From assembly GCF_004795915.1 (NCBI RefSeq), contig NZ_CP039253.1, positions 4,429,501 to 4,493,500 on the forward strand: a stretch of 64,000 nt of DNA, written 5' to 3'. The number at the start of each line of letters is the position of its first letter. Position 1 is the stretch's first letter. Of this stretch, positions 1 through 7,062 are shown piece after piece. Below the pieces are notes generated by a model that was not told the origin of the DNA, did not search any database, and worked only from the letters and a program-made list of their open reading frames with translations. Source of the DNA: Rhodococcus sp. PAMC28707 (lineage in GTDB: Bacteria; Actinomycetota; Actinomycetes; Mycobacteriales; Mycobacteriaceae). The position numbers and the translations under genes were made by a program.

Positions 1-343
1 GCCAACCCGCATCGGTGCGCAACCACCTGTCTTCGTATATCCCTACGAAGTCCCAGTGCTGCACCGGGCGCCCCGGCGCGGAAAAGTGCATGGCCCGGAT
101 GTAGCTCGTCGAGGTGGCCCGGTCTCCATCGACCCGGACGCGGTAGTTGCCGGTCAGGTGCTGGGTGGGCCCGCAGCGGCCGAGGTAGCGGATGGTGTTG
201 GCGGTGATCGCAGGCAGTCCCTGCTGGCCGTAGCCCTCGGCGTCCTCGGTGAAGATCTCGCCGAGGCGGCGCCAGTCCTTGTGGTCGAGGATCCAGGCGA
301 TTTCGGTGAGCTGCTCGACGATCTCCTGGCGGTTTTCATTCAT
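1..343 (-). CDS. NTF2-like / SnoaL-like domain protein, 3' end outside the window
   Basis: The gene runs off the left edge; 114 codons are visible and the stop lies outside. It starts at ATG 343 (MNENRQEIVEQL) behind a good AAGGAG ribosome site. The visible part has the start of a cone-shaped NTF2 fold: an N-terminal helix, the IAWILDHKDW segment, then F-T-E-D-A, which is the usual SnoaL-like DxxxLxxxFxxD pattern, followed by beta strands ending with HWDFVGIYEDRW. Such small proteins are usually isomerases, dehydratases or ligand-binding proteins acting on steroid-like or polyketide-like substrates. The specific substrate cannot be told from the sequence. It is transcribed in the same direction as the glycosylase downstream of coordinate 439 but is separated by about 95 bases. 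Confidence 0.7.
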   Translation of the reverse strand, partial: MNENRQEIVEQLTEIAWILDHKDWRRLGEIFTEDAEGYGQQGLPAITANTIRYLGRCGPTQHLTGNYRVRVDGDRATSTSYIRAMHFSAPGRPVQHWDFVGIYEDRWLRTDAGW

Positions 344-438
344 TGCATGCTCCTTGTGGCTGGGATCATTGTTCTCTCACCGAAGATATAACCGCAGAGA
401 CGACCTGTAATACCAACGACGGCCCAGCGCAACCGAGT

Positions 439-936
439 TCAGCGGTCGACGACCGCCCAAGCAGCGCGCTTGGCGTCGAAACCCATGGACGCGTGCGCCG
501 GACTCGTCGACGGGAGCAGGGCCGTCGTAACTTCGGTGGTGCGGGCCGTCGTCGGCGCGTACCGGCGATAGCTGGCTTCGGCCTTGGCGCCGTTGAAGAA
601 GATGCGGTTGATCGACGGGTGAGTTTCGAGGAGTGCGGCGATGTCGTTTATCTCGATGGAGGATTCGACGATCGCGGAGTCGAGGCTTCCTGTTCGCGTG
701 CACAGCTTCATAACATCCCAGACGGCGATGCCGTGGCGTCGTAGCGCGGCAACTCGATCTTCGTAGTCCAGGTTCGGTCCGGCCTCGAACAGTTCGCCCA
801 TGATCTGCCAGAACGTATTTCGTGGATGTGCGTAGTAGGCCTGGGCGGTCAGTGACGCGACTCCAGGCATCGATCCGAGTATCAGCGTGTGCGCATTGTC
901 CGAAACTATCGGCGCAAAGCTGTGGATGGTGGTCAT
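439..936 (-). CDS. DNA-deoxyinosine / mismatch glycosylase of the uracil-DNA glycosylase superfamily
   Basis: The predicted 165-residue protein carries the family signatures of hypoxanthine-DNA glycosylases (UDG family 6): LGSMPG at residues 20-25, HPRNTFW at 37-43, GSLDSAI near 83 and LPSTSPAHA near 141. Enzymes of this family excise deaminated purines (hypoxanthine) or mismatched uracil from DNA in base-excision repair. The start at ATG 936 (MTTIHSFAPI) begins just before the first conserved strand; an upstream in-frame extension is open but shows no conserved features. No strong ribosome site is seen. The small gene at 1003 is divergent. The overall family is clear; substrate preference is inferred from the family only. 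Confidence 0.82.
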   Translation of the reverse strand: MTTIHSFAPIVSDNAHTLILGSMPGVASLTAQAYYAHPRNTFWQIMGELFEAGPNLDYEDRVAALRRHGIAVWDVMKLCTRTGSLDSAIVESSIEINDIAALLETHPSINRIFFNGAKAEASYRRYAPTTARTTEVTTALLPSTSPAHASMGFDAKRAAWAVVDR

Positions 937-1002
937 GATCGAAACAATCTCACGTTCCGAAAGCGCTGCATGGGTAGCAGTGAATGACGGACAATGGTCA
1001 TC

Positions 1003-1188
1003 ATGTTGGACCCACGAGTACTCGACAACCATGAGCTCGACGCAGAATTGGCTGCACTCCGGCGTGGGCGTGACGCCTCGATGGACGAAGGAGCAGGAGA
1101 CGACACGTTGGCCGAGGCGGATCGGCTGATCGAGAGGTTCGAAGCGGAGATAAAGGCACGACACCAGGATTCCAGCCTGCAGGACTAG
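1003..1188 (+). CDS. Small acidic hypothetical protein (61 aa)
   Basis: A 61-residue protein (MLDPRVLDNHELDAEL...) that is mostly helical and highly charged, with an L-I-E-R-F-E-A-E-I-K amphipathic helix near the C-terminus. I do not recognise the family. The start at ATG 1003 is preferred over ATG 994 because GACAAT (990-995) lies 7 bases upstream, as in the other apparent leaderless genes of this window. Its stop overlaps the convergent DUF1772 gene by 4 bases. Codon use looks like that of real genes in the neighbourhood, but the short length keeps confidence modest. Confidence 0.5.
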   Translation: MLDPRVLDNHELDAELAALRRGRDASMDEGAGDDTLAEADRLIERFEAEIKARHQDSSLQD

Positions 1189-1673
1189 ATGGAGGGCTGA
1201 CATCTGACGGCGATCGTCAATGCGACGCAGGCTGCTCCGGCTGCGCCTGTGCGTGCGTGGTTCCACGCGGTCCAGCTGTCCAGGTAGTCCGACCAGACCT
1301 GAGCGCCGGCCGGGGAGTCTGCACTTGCTGCCGCCAACGTGTCATTGAGCGGGACGTTGACGACCATCGTGACCACGACGCAGAGAACATACAGAATTGC
1401 GCCGACCACTACGAGGCTCTGCGATCCGGTGCCGATCCAGATGGATCCGGCGGCCGCGACGATCGCGGCAACGGCACTGCCGATAAACAAGGTCAGGAAG
1501 CTCGGTGACACGATCGAGACGTTGATCTGCTGCATCGTCGCGATTGCCGCCGACGGTGGTTGATTCTTCAGTGCAGGCATGACGCAGATCGAGAATGCGA
1601 GCATGACTCCAGCAATGAGGCCGCAGCCGATAGCAGCAACCATGGTTGCCACGGCGGTCGTTCGTTCGATCAC
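1185..1673 (-). CDS. DUF1772 (anthrone oxygenase-like) integral membrane protein
   Basis: The 162-residue protein has about four membrane segments (residues roughly 7-30, 55-78, 82-105 and 138-158). It has the features of the DUF1772 family: an F-x-x-x-V-M-P-A-L segment after helix 1, a V-N-V-P-L-N-D motif after helix 3 and a W-x-x-W-N-H-A-R-T motif before helix 4. Members include fungal anthrone oxygenases, but bacterial members mostly lack a proven activity. Its ATG overlaps the stop of the NmrA-type reductase gene by 4 bases (ATGA), so the two are co-transcribed. That pairing is common in actinobacteria and suggests a shared response to a reactive or aromatic compound, which is inference. 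Confidence 0.75.
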   Translation of the reverse strand: MIERTTAVATMVAAIGCGLIAGVMLAFSICVMPALKNQPPSAAIATMQQINVSIVSPSFLTLFIGSAVAAIVAAAGSIWIGTGSQSLVVVGAILYVLCVVVTMVVNVPLNDTLAAASADSPAGAQVWSDYLDSWTAWNHARTGAAGAACVALTIAVRCQPSI

Positions 1674-2557
1674 GAAGGGCTCCCCGCTACGGACAACGAC
1701 GCAGCGAACGCTTCGATGCTCGTGGCCGTGGTGTTCGCGGATGTGCGAGGTACCGGCTCGGTTAGTTCACCGCTGTTGAACGCCCGGGTCATGTCTACGT
1801 AGTGGTGGGAGTACTCGAGCGAAAATCCGATGGTTGTCAGAACCGATGCCATGTCGGCGTACGGCAGTTGGACATACCGCGGATCGGTGATGCCGAGGTG
1901 CCTACCCAGAATGGTGGTGGCTTCGATGTAGCTCACGTCACGTTCACCCAGGAGTTCTCGGACGACATAACCGTCCCAATCGGGGTCGACGAGCGCATGT
2001 GCTGCGGCGGCCGCGATATCACTGGTCGAGATCATCGGGATAGGTAGATCCGACACGATCGAATCGACGTGGCTGCCTTGCTGGACAAGCTGGTCGACGG
2101 CTGCCAGCAGATTCTCGAAGAAGGACACCGGACGCAGGGCCGTCACGCGAACGCCGGTGAGGGCCCGAAGTCGAGCCTCCTGGCGATGCAGCGCGCCGAT
2201 CACTCCCGGTGCGTCTAGTCGGTCGGCGCCCAGGCTGCTCAACGTGACGACTGTGGGTACTTTGCTCACGGATATGGCCGATGCAATCGACGCCCCGAAT
2301 CGGTCCTGTTCGGCCGAATAGTTCTCGGTGAACGGATTGCTCGGGACCATCGCGAACAGCGCGGAGCCCTCGTGTAGCAGCTCAGCGAGCCGAGTGGTGT
2401 CCAAGAGATCGCATTCCTGCACTTCCGCTCCGCGCTCCGCGAGATCATCCAGCGTCCTCGCGCTTCTTCCCAGGACTCGAACAGGTAGGCCGTCATCGAG
2501 TAGGAAGTGTGCGATCTTGTTGCCGACGTGTCCGCGTGCACCCATCACCGTGATCAT
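1670..2557 (-). CDS. NmrA-type NAD(P)-binding protein
   Basis: The 295-residue protein begins MITVMGARGHVGNKIA, a GxxGxxG dinucleotide-binding motif at residues 6-12, followed by the R-V-L-G-R-S segment that usually binds NADP. The rest follows the atypical short-chain dehydrogenase NmrA/HSCARG pattern, including V-T-L-S-S-L-G-A and L-R-P-V-S-F-F-E-N. Members act as redox sensors or as NAD(P)H:quinone reductases. The gene is first in a two-gene unit with the DUF1772 gene and is divergent from the AraC-type regulator at 2676, about 120 bases away. Control of this pair by that regulator is a natural inference. Substrate is unknown. Confidence 0.8.
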   Translation of the reverse strand: MITVMGARGHVGNKIAHFLLDDGLPVRVLGRSARTLDDLAERGAEVQECDLLDTTRLAELLHEGSALFAMVPSNPFTENYSAEQDRFGASIASAISVSKVPTVVTLSSLGADRLDAPGVIGALHRQEARLRALTGVRVTALRPVSFFENLLAAVDQLVQQGSHVDSIVSDLPIPMISTSDIAAAAAHALVDPDWDGYVVRELLGERDVSYIEATTILGRHLGITDPRYVQLPYADMASVLTTIGFSLEYSHHYVDMTRAFNSGELTEPVPRTSANTTATSIEAFAASLSVAGSPS

Positions 2558-2675
2558 GAGGTTTCCTCCGTTGCTATTGGTTGAGGAATCCAGTTTGATC
2601 TGCCGGTCCAGGACTTTCTATGACTCGGAATCGCTGATTCATGCTTGATCGTCCAAGTTGGGTTACGGTCGGTGT

Positions 2676-3647
2676 ATGCGAGGAGAAGATCCGTGGAGAT
2701 CGTCGGACCCGTTGGGTGAGGCGCTGCATTTTCTCCGGATGACGGGCACGTTCTACTGCCGATCCGAGCTGTCCGAGCCTTGGGGCCTGGAGATGCCGTT
2801 GATGGAGGACTGCCTGTGGTTCCATGTCGTCACCAGTGGAAGATGCCTGCTCAGCGTCGAAGGTACTCAACCACGTTATTTGGTTCCCGGTGAGTTCGCT
2901 CTGATACCACACGGTCTCGGGCACATGCTGTCCAGCGATGTCGATGCAGTGAAGGATGCGCCCATGGTCCATGACCTACCGCACGACTACGTCAGCGATC
3001 GGTACGCGGTCATTCAACACGGGAGTGGGGGCGCGGCAACAACATTGGTCTGTGGTGCAGTACGTCTCGACCACCCGTCGGCGGCTCGATTGATCCGATC
3101 GCTTCCACCTCTGGTCGTCGTCGAATCCGCGCCGTCGCCACACCTGTCGTGGATGTATAGCACGCTCGGTTTGGTCGCTGATGAGGCGCGGCAATGTCGG
3201 CCCGGGGGAGAGGCAGTCATTACTCGGTTGTCGGACATCCTTGTCATACAGGCACTTCGGTCATGGATCGAACATGATTCAGCGGCGAAGGTCGGTTGGC
3301 TCGGTGCACTGCAGGATGTAAGCATCGGGCCCGCATTGGCTTTGATTCATCGAGAACCCGACCATCGATGGACGGTCGCGTCTTTGGCTACAAGGGTGTC
3401 GATGTCGAGGTCGGCATTCTCAGCGAGATTTACGTCGATGGTCGGCGAATCGCCTATGCATTATCTTGCGGAGTGGCGAATGCGGAGCGCTCATGATGCT
3501 CTTCGGTCCGATGATGTCTCCGTGGCGGAACTGGCCAAACGTAGCGGCTACCAATCCGAAGCAGCATTTTCGAGAGCATTCAAACGAATGCTCGGCGTCT
3601 CGCCGGGAAGCGTTCGACGCCGTGTCGACGTCTCGCTGGTGCCGTGA
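2676..3647 (+). CDS. AraC-family transcriptional regulator with cupin sensor domain
   Basis: The 323-residue protein has an N-terminal cupin-like ligand-binding domain (about residues 10-190, with W-F-H-V-V-T-S-G-R-C and P-G-E-F-A-L-I-P-H-G-L-G-H), of the kind called Cupin_6 in AraC regulators. The C-terminal 100 residues contain two helix-turn-helix motifs, with W-T-V-A-S-L-A in the first and V-A-E-L-A-K-R-S-G-Y-Q-S-E-A-A-F-S-R-A-F in the second. ATG 2676 is preferred to TTG 2658. It is transcribed away from the NmrA/DUF1772 pair and is the likely regulator of that pair. The inducer is unknown; relatives often sit next to small oxidoreductase operons. Confidence 0.87.
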   Translation: MRGEDPWRSSDPLGEALHFLRMTGTFYCRSELSEPWGLEMPLMEDCLWFHVVTSGRCLLSVEGTQPRYLVPGEFALIPHGLGHMLSSDVDAVKDAPMVHDLPHDYVSDRYAVIQHGSGGAATTLVCGAVRLDHPSAARLIRSLPPLVVVESAPSPHLSWMYSTLGLVADEARQCRPGGEAVITRLSDILVIQALRSWIEHDSAAKVGWLGALQDVSIGPALALIHREPDHRWTVASLATRVSMSRSAFSARFTSMVGESPMHYLAEWRMRSAHDALRSDDVSVAELAKRSGYQSEAAFSRAFKRMLGVSPGSVRRRVDVSLVP

Positions 3648-3732
3648 CCGATTCGACGGATCAAAGTCACGAAATGCCTGTCCTGAGTCTGATCCCGGCG
3701 AACGCAGGCGCGCTCGACGAACCTGAGCTCGG

Positions 3733-3912
3733 TCAGTCGGTCACCGGGCGGTCGACATATCCGGTGGTGTGTTGTGTGTCCGCACTGCACTGGTAGTAGA
3801 CCCACTTGCCGTCCGAGGTACCGGCGGGATCATCGAACCGGTGAGTGACACGCTCCGCACATAATGTGCCTGCGCCTCTGTCATGGCAACGAAGATTGCT
3901 AGGTATGTACAT
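3733..3912 (-). CDS. Small cysteine-containing hypothetical protein (59 aa)
   Basis: A 59-codon frame runs from ATG 3912 to TGA 3733. The product starts MYIPSNLRCHDRGAG and ends with a K-W-V-Y-Y-Q-C segment followed by GYVDRPVTD. Three cysteines and a histidine lie in a compact, probably beta-rich protein that might bind a metal or form a disulfide. A GGTGGGG stretch precedes the ATG. Neighbouring frames look random, while this one has plausible codon use and fills an otherwise empty gap between the AraC gene and the regulator at 3958. No family is recognised. Confidence 0.42.
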   Translation of the reverse strand: MYIPSNLRCHDRGAGTLCAERVTHRFDDPAGTSDGKWVYYQCSADTQHTTGYVDRPVTD

Positions 3913-3957
3913 GGCCCCACCATAGGCCCTATCCGCAAGCCCGTTTACCAGGCGTTT

Positions 3958-4614
3958 TTAGGTATGGCTTATTCGTCTCGTCCCTGTGATCACGCATAAG
4001 TCGGGTTGCACGAAGGGGAGCAGCGCTACGTTTGGGCAGCTGTCTTCTTCGATCTCGAGGATTCGTTCGATCAGGCCGCGGTGCACCGAACACACCACTT
4101 GCGGATGCGCCGCCGCCGAATCACGAAACGGACAGGCTCGCAATTCGATCGTTCCCTGGCCATCGGTGTGTGGGTCGAAGCCGAGTTGGTCGAGGACCGA
4201 CAGCAGCTCGACGCTGTTCGTTCCGGGCATCGTGTTCTGGGCCACGATATCGTCCGCCCACTGCCTTCCTGCGTCTTCCGCACTCGCGCGGCCACCGTCG
4301 TCGTGGGTCGTCAAAGCCCCGGCCAGTACGTCGATCAGTTGTACTCGAGAAGTCTCGCTCCGCACCACTGGCGTGGCAGTGTAGAAAGTTCGGGGCCGTC
4401 CGCGACGCTTCTCCGAGACCGGCTGGCGCCGAACCATTCCAGAGCCTTCGAGATGGTCGAGATGAAACCGAACAGTGGTGAGATGTAGGTCGATTCTGGT
4501 GGCTATGCTCAGCGCGTCGAGTGGATCGCGAGACTCGACGAGCATGTCGAGTATCTGCCGCCGCGTTTCGGATGCGAGCGCGGCGTGATGGGCGTTGTCG
4601 CTCCGATCAGCCAT
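3958..4614 (-). CDS. ArsR/SufR-like winged-helix regulator with a four-cysteine C-terminal domain
   Basis: The 218-residue protein has an N-terminal winged helix-turn-helix (residues about 8-78: SETRRQILDML, TTVRFHLDHLEGSGMV, then the wing EKRRGRPR). The C-terminal half carries Cys161, Cys175, Cys193 and Cys207 in the contexts A-C-P-F, V-C-S-V-H, S-C-P-N and D-L-C-V-I. That is the layout of SufR-type regulators, which hold an iron-sulfur cluster and respond to oxidants, nitric oxide or iron state. The ATG has its own -10 element GATACT 8 bases upstream, in the 35-base gap after the globin gene. It probably controls the globin and the divergent cupin gene and itself. Family placement is firm for DNA binding; cluster binding is inferred from the cysteines. 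Confidence 0.8.
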   Translation of the reverse strand: MADRSDNAHHAALASETRRQILDMLVESRDPLDALSIATRIDLHLTTVRFHLDHLEGSGMVRRQPVSEKRRGRPRTFYTATPVVRSETSRVQLIDVLAGALTTHDDGGRASAEDAGRQWADDIVAQNTMPGTNSVELLSVLDQLGFDPHTDGQGTIELRACPFRDSAAAHPQVVCSVHRGLIERILEIEEDSCPNVALLPFVQPDLCVITGTRRISHT

Positions 4615-4622
4615 TGTTTGAA

Positions 4623-4628
4623 AGTATC
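4623..4628 (-). promoter_or_regulatory. -10 element of a leaderless promoter for the SufR-like regulator
   Basis: GATACT on the minus strand ends 8 bases before ATG 4614. It sits inside GTGATACTTT, a ten-base string also present upstream of the cupin gene at the same distance from its ATG. No ribosome site precedes the ATG, so transcription probably begins at or next to it. Confidence 0.5.
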
Positions 4629-4649
4629 ACTATCCGCTAAATTCAGACA

Positions 4650-5075
4650 TCACAGACCCGCTTGGACGCTGCGCGTACTCACGCATTCGTTCTCGCGACG
4701 TGAACTCGCGTGAAGCCGTCGATGAATCGAGCAGGCGATCCGGCGCGCCTGGGTCTTGGCTGCCTCGGCCTTCTGTCCGGCGAAGCTCTCGTCGACGTTG
4801 GCGACCCAGATTTCGAGCCACCGGTCGAAGTGTTCCTGCTCCAGTGGGAACTTGTCGTTCAGTGCGACGTGGAGTTGGAACGCGTTGCGCTTGTACTTGC
4901 CTGCGCGAAACAGCACCGTTTCCCAGAAGTCGCACATGATCGGCAGGTGATGGCTTAGATCCATGACCGCGATCTCGGTGAATATCGGACCGATCAACGG
5001 ATCGGCGAATGCTCGTTCGTAGAACTCGCCGACCATGGTCTCGACGTCGTGCCGGTCTCTCAAGTCTCGCATCAT
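4650..5075 (-). CDS. Group III truncated haemoglobin
   Basis: The 141-residue protein is a truncated globin of group III (relatives include Campylobacter Ctb). It has E-F-Y-E-R-A-F near residue 17 (Tyr at B10), D-F-W-E-T-V-L-F-R-A-G near 49, the proximal histidine in Q-L-H-V-A-L (His69) and Trp in R-W-L-E-I-W (G8 position, residues 86-90). It binds haem and may detoxify nitric oxide or sense or deliver oxygen. The C-terminal 25 residues are a polar extension with one Cys. ATG 5075 is 7 bases from a TAGGAT -10 box, consistent with a leaderless transcript. The regulator gene follows after 35 bases; the cupin gene is divergent with 46 bases between. Confidence 0.88.
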   Translation of the reverse strand: MMRDLRDRHDVETMVGEFYERAFADPLIGPIFTEIAVMDLSHHLPIMCDFWETVLFRAGKYKRNAFQLHVALNDKFPLEQEHFDRWLEIWVANVDESFAGQKAEAAKTQARRIACSIHRRLHASSRRENECVSTRSVQAGL

Positions 5076-5082
5076 GGTGTCG

Positions 5083-5088
5083 ATCCTA
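5083..5088 (-). promoter_or_regulatory. -10 element of the globin promoter
   Basis: TAGGAT on the minus strand ends 7 bases before ATG 5075, giving a leaderless arrangement. The palindrome at 5095-5118 lies directly upstream, over the -35 side of this promoter. Confidence 0.5.
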
Positions 5089-5094
5089 GGTGAT

Positions 5095-5118
5095 TAAAAA
5101 GCATTGTGATACTTTTTA
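5095..5118. promoter_or_regulatory. AT-rich palindrome shared by the divergent globin and cupin promoters
   Basis: The sequence reads TAAAAAG, ten spacer bases, then CTTTTTA, perfect 7-base inverted arms; allowing one mismatch the arms extend to 9 bases around a TGTG core. It covers the -10 region of the cupin gene and the upstream region of the globin gene. It is by far the most AT-rich stretch nearby and is the obvious operator for the adjacent SufR-like regulator, which is inference. Confidence 0.55.
5108..5113 (+). promoter_or_regulatory. -10 element of the cupin/DUF2249 gene promoter
   Basis: GATACT ends 8 bases before ATG 5122 and is preceded by TGT, an extended -10 type context. The arrangement is the same as that upstream of the regulator gene. 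There is no ribosome site, so a leaderless mRNA is likely. The element is embedded in the palindrome 5095-5118. Confidence 0.5.
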
Positions 5119-5121
5119 TTC

Positions 5122-6288
5122 ATGGAAGCGGCAACTCACACGTTGGTAACCAAAAATACCGATGACGCGCAGCAAGTGCGTCCGGTCGAGAAGGGCAAGG
5201 TCAAGACTCGCCGTGTCTTCAAGGGGCCGGGAGTGACGATGATTCGTTTGACCATCGATTCCGGTGCCGTGATGACCGAGCACACTGCGGCGGTACCCAT
5301 TGTGTTGCAGTCTATTTCAGGAAATGCGGTGATCGAGGTCGGCGGCGAACGGATCGACATGTCGGCCGGGGCGATAGTTCATGTCGATGCACACGTACCG
5401 CACTCTGTCGAAGCGATCACCCCAGCTCACCTACTGCTCCTCTTGCTCGAACGGGCTCCGTCCGAGAAGGCGAAGACACCAGAAGCCATCCAGGAGCCGG
5501 CGCGATCCGATGTGGTCCTCGCCAGCACCGGCGCCGATGCCGCCGCTATCGAGGCAGTCCTGAATCGGCACGCTGAAGTATCCGGCGCGCTGTCCGGCTA
5601 CGCGACGCGTGTGATCGACGCCGCGAGCGCGGGGGATCAGGGCTTGGCCGTTGGGACGCGTATCGAACTACTCGCGTGGTGCAGCGGTCCGTTGGCCGAT
5701 CTCCTCGACGCCGAGGCAGTACATTTCGGTCGGGCTTTGCGCGAGATCGACGAGGCATTGGCAGATCGAGTCGTCCACGAGCGCGACGCGGTCGTTGCGT
5801 CGAGCCTCCGGGTAGCGGACGTGCAGTCCGCTGCGGAGGGCGCTGCCGAGGTCGCGGGCCTGCGGGTGCACGTCGGGCAGTACCTGCGTACCTATGAAAG
5901 CCGCGTGCTGCCTGCTCTCGCCCAGTCGAAGGCGACATCCTTGGCTACGCTGTGGGCGAATGTAGAGGCCAAGACGTCGACTGTCGCTGCGGGAGAGGCT
6001 CATCCGCCGACCGATCATGTCTGCGAATGCGGTGTCGTGGACGAGCCGGAGTTGCCCGAACTCGATGTGCGCACCGTTCCGCATGCCATCCGTCACGCTA
6101 CCGTTTTCGGTGCCCTCGATGCCGTGCATGCCGGGGCGGGGATGATTCTGATCGCGCCACATGATCCGCTGCCCTTGCTGGCTCAGATCGAGCAACGGAC
6201 GCCCGGGCGGTTCGAGGTCAGCTACCTCGAGCGCGGACCGCAAGCGTGGCGACTGCAGCTGTCCAACACCGCCCCGCACGACGGATGA
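5122..6288 (+). CDS. Cupin / hemerythrin-like / DUF2249 multidomain protein
   Basis: The 388-residue protein has three parts. Residues about 20-110 form a cupin (H-T-A-A-V-P-I-V-L-Q-S, then A-H-V-P-H-S-V). Residues about 130-285 are a helical domain resembling a hemerythrin bundle, with N-R-H-A-E-V, E-A-V-H-F and R-V-H-V-G-Q-Y..Y-E-S-R-V-L-P-A-L, though several expected iron ligands are absent. The C-terminal region has H-V-C-E-C-G followed by a DUF2249 domain (D-V-R-T-V-P-H-A-I-R-H-A; H-D-P-L-P-L-L; Y-L-E-R-G-P-Q-A-W). DUF2249 and hemerythrin domains recur in proteins linked to nitric oxide and iron-sulfur repair. The next gene overlaps by 4 bases. The exact reaction is unknown. Confidence 0.78.
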   Translation: MEAATHTLVTKNTDDAQQVRPVEKGKVKTRRVFKGPGVTMIRLTIDSGAVMTEHTAAVPIVLQSISGNAVIEVGGERIDMSAGAIVHVDAHVPHSVEAITPAHLLLLLLERAPSEKAKTPEAIQEPARSDVVLASTGADAAAIEAVLNRHAEVSGALSGYATRVIDAASAGDQGLAVGTRIELLAWCSGPLADLLDAEAVHFGRALREIDEALADRVVHERDAVVASSLRVADVQSAAEGAAEVAGLRVHVGQYLRTYESRVLPALAQSKATSLATLWANVEAKTSTVAAGEAHPPTDHVCECGVVDEPELPELDVRTVPHAIRHATVFGALDAVHAGAGMILIAPHDPLPLLAQIEQRTPGRFEVSYLERGPQAWRLQLSNTAPHDG

Positions 6289-6776
6289 AGGTAGACGCCC
6301 TACGTGTCTCGTACGTTCTGGGCGTGTGCTTCGTCATCGCCGGTGGGCTCGTCGCTGCGGTGACTGGCCCACTGGGCCTCGAGCGCGGAAGTTGGCTCGC
6401 GGCTTACTCGGTATTGGTGTGTGGTGTCGCACAATGCGCACTAGCGGTCGGCCACACGGTAACCGGCGCCCCCGCTCCGACATCGCAGCTGTCATGGATT
6501 CGGCTGGCCGGCTGGAATCTGGGCAATCTGCTGGTGATTATCGGTGCGCTACTGCGGGTTCCGATCCTCGTCGACATCGGGGCGGTCCCGTTGGTGATCG
6601 CGTTGGTACTCACTCTTCGGTCGACCCGGCACGCTCGCCGGCGGATACCTGCGGTCGGCTATCGCTTGGTGCTACTCGTACTGATCGTGAGCATCCCGAT
6701 CGGAGTGACTCTGAGTCACGCTCGGGCCGCAACGGCGTCTGCCGAACCCGCTCATGCCACGATCGAATCCTGGTAA
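6285..6776 (+). CDS. Membrane protein of the globin/DUF2249 module
   Basis: The 163-residue protein starts at ATG 6285, overlapping the TGA of the cupin gene (ATGA), which fixes both start and co-transcription. It has five hydrophobic segments: about residues 9-28, 35-55, 77-95, 99-116 and 127-148, followed by a short polar tail. No family is recognised beyond a general likeness to small actinobacterial membrane proteins. An upstream in-frame ATG at 6246 lies inside the preceding gene and is unlikely. Position suggests a role at the membrane in the same stress response. Confidence 0.7.
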   Translation: MKVDALRVSYVLGVCFVIAGGLVAAVTGPLGLERGSWLAAYSVLVCGVAQCALAVGHTVTGAPAPTSQLSWIRLAGWNLGNLLVIIGALLRVPILVDIGAVPLVIALVLTLRSTRHARRRIPAVGYRLVLLVLIVSIPIGVTLSHARAATASAEPAHATIESW

Positions 6777-6869
6777 TCGGTATGGCACCCGATGCGGGGA
6801 AAGGCACTGGGCGAAACACGACACCCTGGCGGGTGTCGGTTCACAATCGATCTTCGACCTGTACTACGT

Positions 6870-6946
6870 GGTGCCCTCGGTGAGACTCGAACTCACACTG
6901 GACGGGTTTTGAATCCGTTTCCTCTGCCAATTGGGATACGAGGGCT
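6870..6946 (-). tRNA. tRNA with CAA anticodon (Leu), short variable arm
   Basis: The minus strand folds as a cloverleaf: acceptor GCCCTCG/CGAGGGC (7 bp), T arm GTGAG-TTCGAGT-CTCAC, a D loop with GG, and an anticodon loop TTCAAAA giving anticodon CAA (codon UUG). The CCA end is encoded (6870-6872). The variable region is only 5 bases and position 31 faces 39 as an A-C mismatch. Normal bacterial tRNA-Leu has a long variable arm, so this is a class I body with a leucine anticodon. It lies 116 bases upstream of pdtaR on the other strand. Confidence 0.85.
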
Positions 6947-7062
6947 GGCATCTTCAAGCAACGATTGACGAGTCTAGAAGATGCGCCACGGGGGTGTTGC
7001 ACCGGTACCCTTCAAAGGCTCGAGCACTGATGGGCGATGACTGTCGAAGGAGACTGGTACGT

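Noticed and set aside
6931..7062. N-terminal 44-codon extension of pdtaR.
   Set aside because: It starts inside the tRNA gene, and a good AAGGAGA site precedes the internal ATG 7063.
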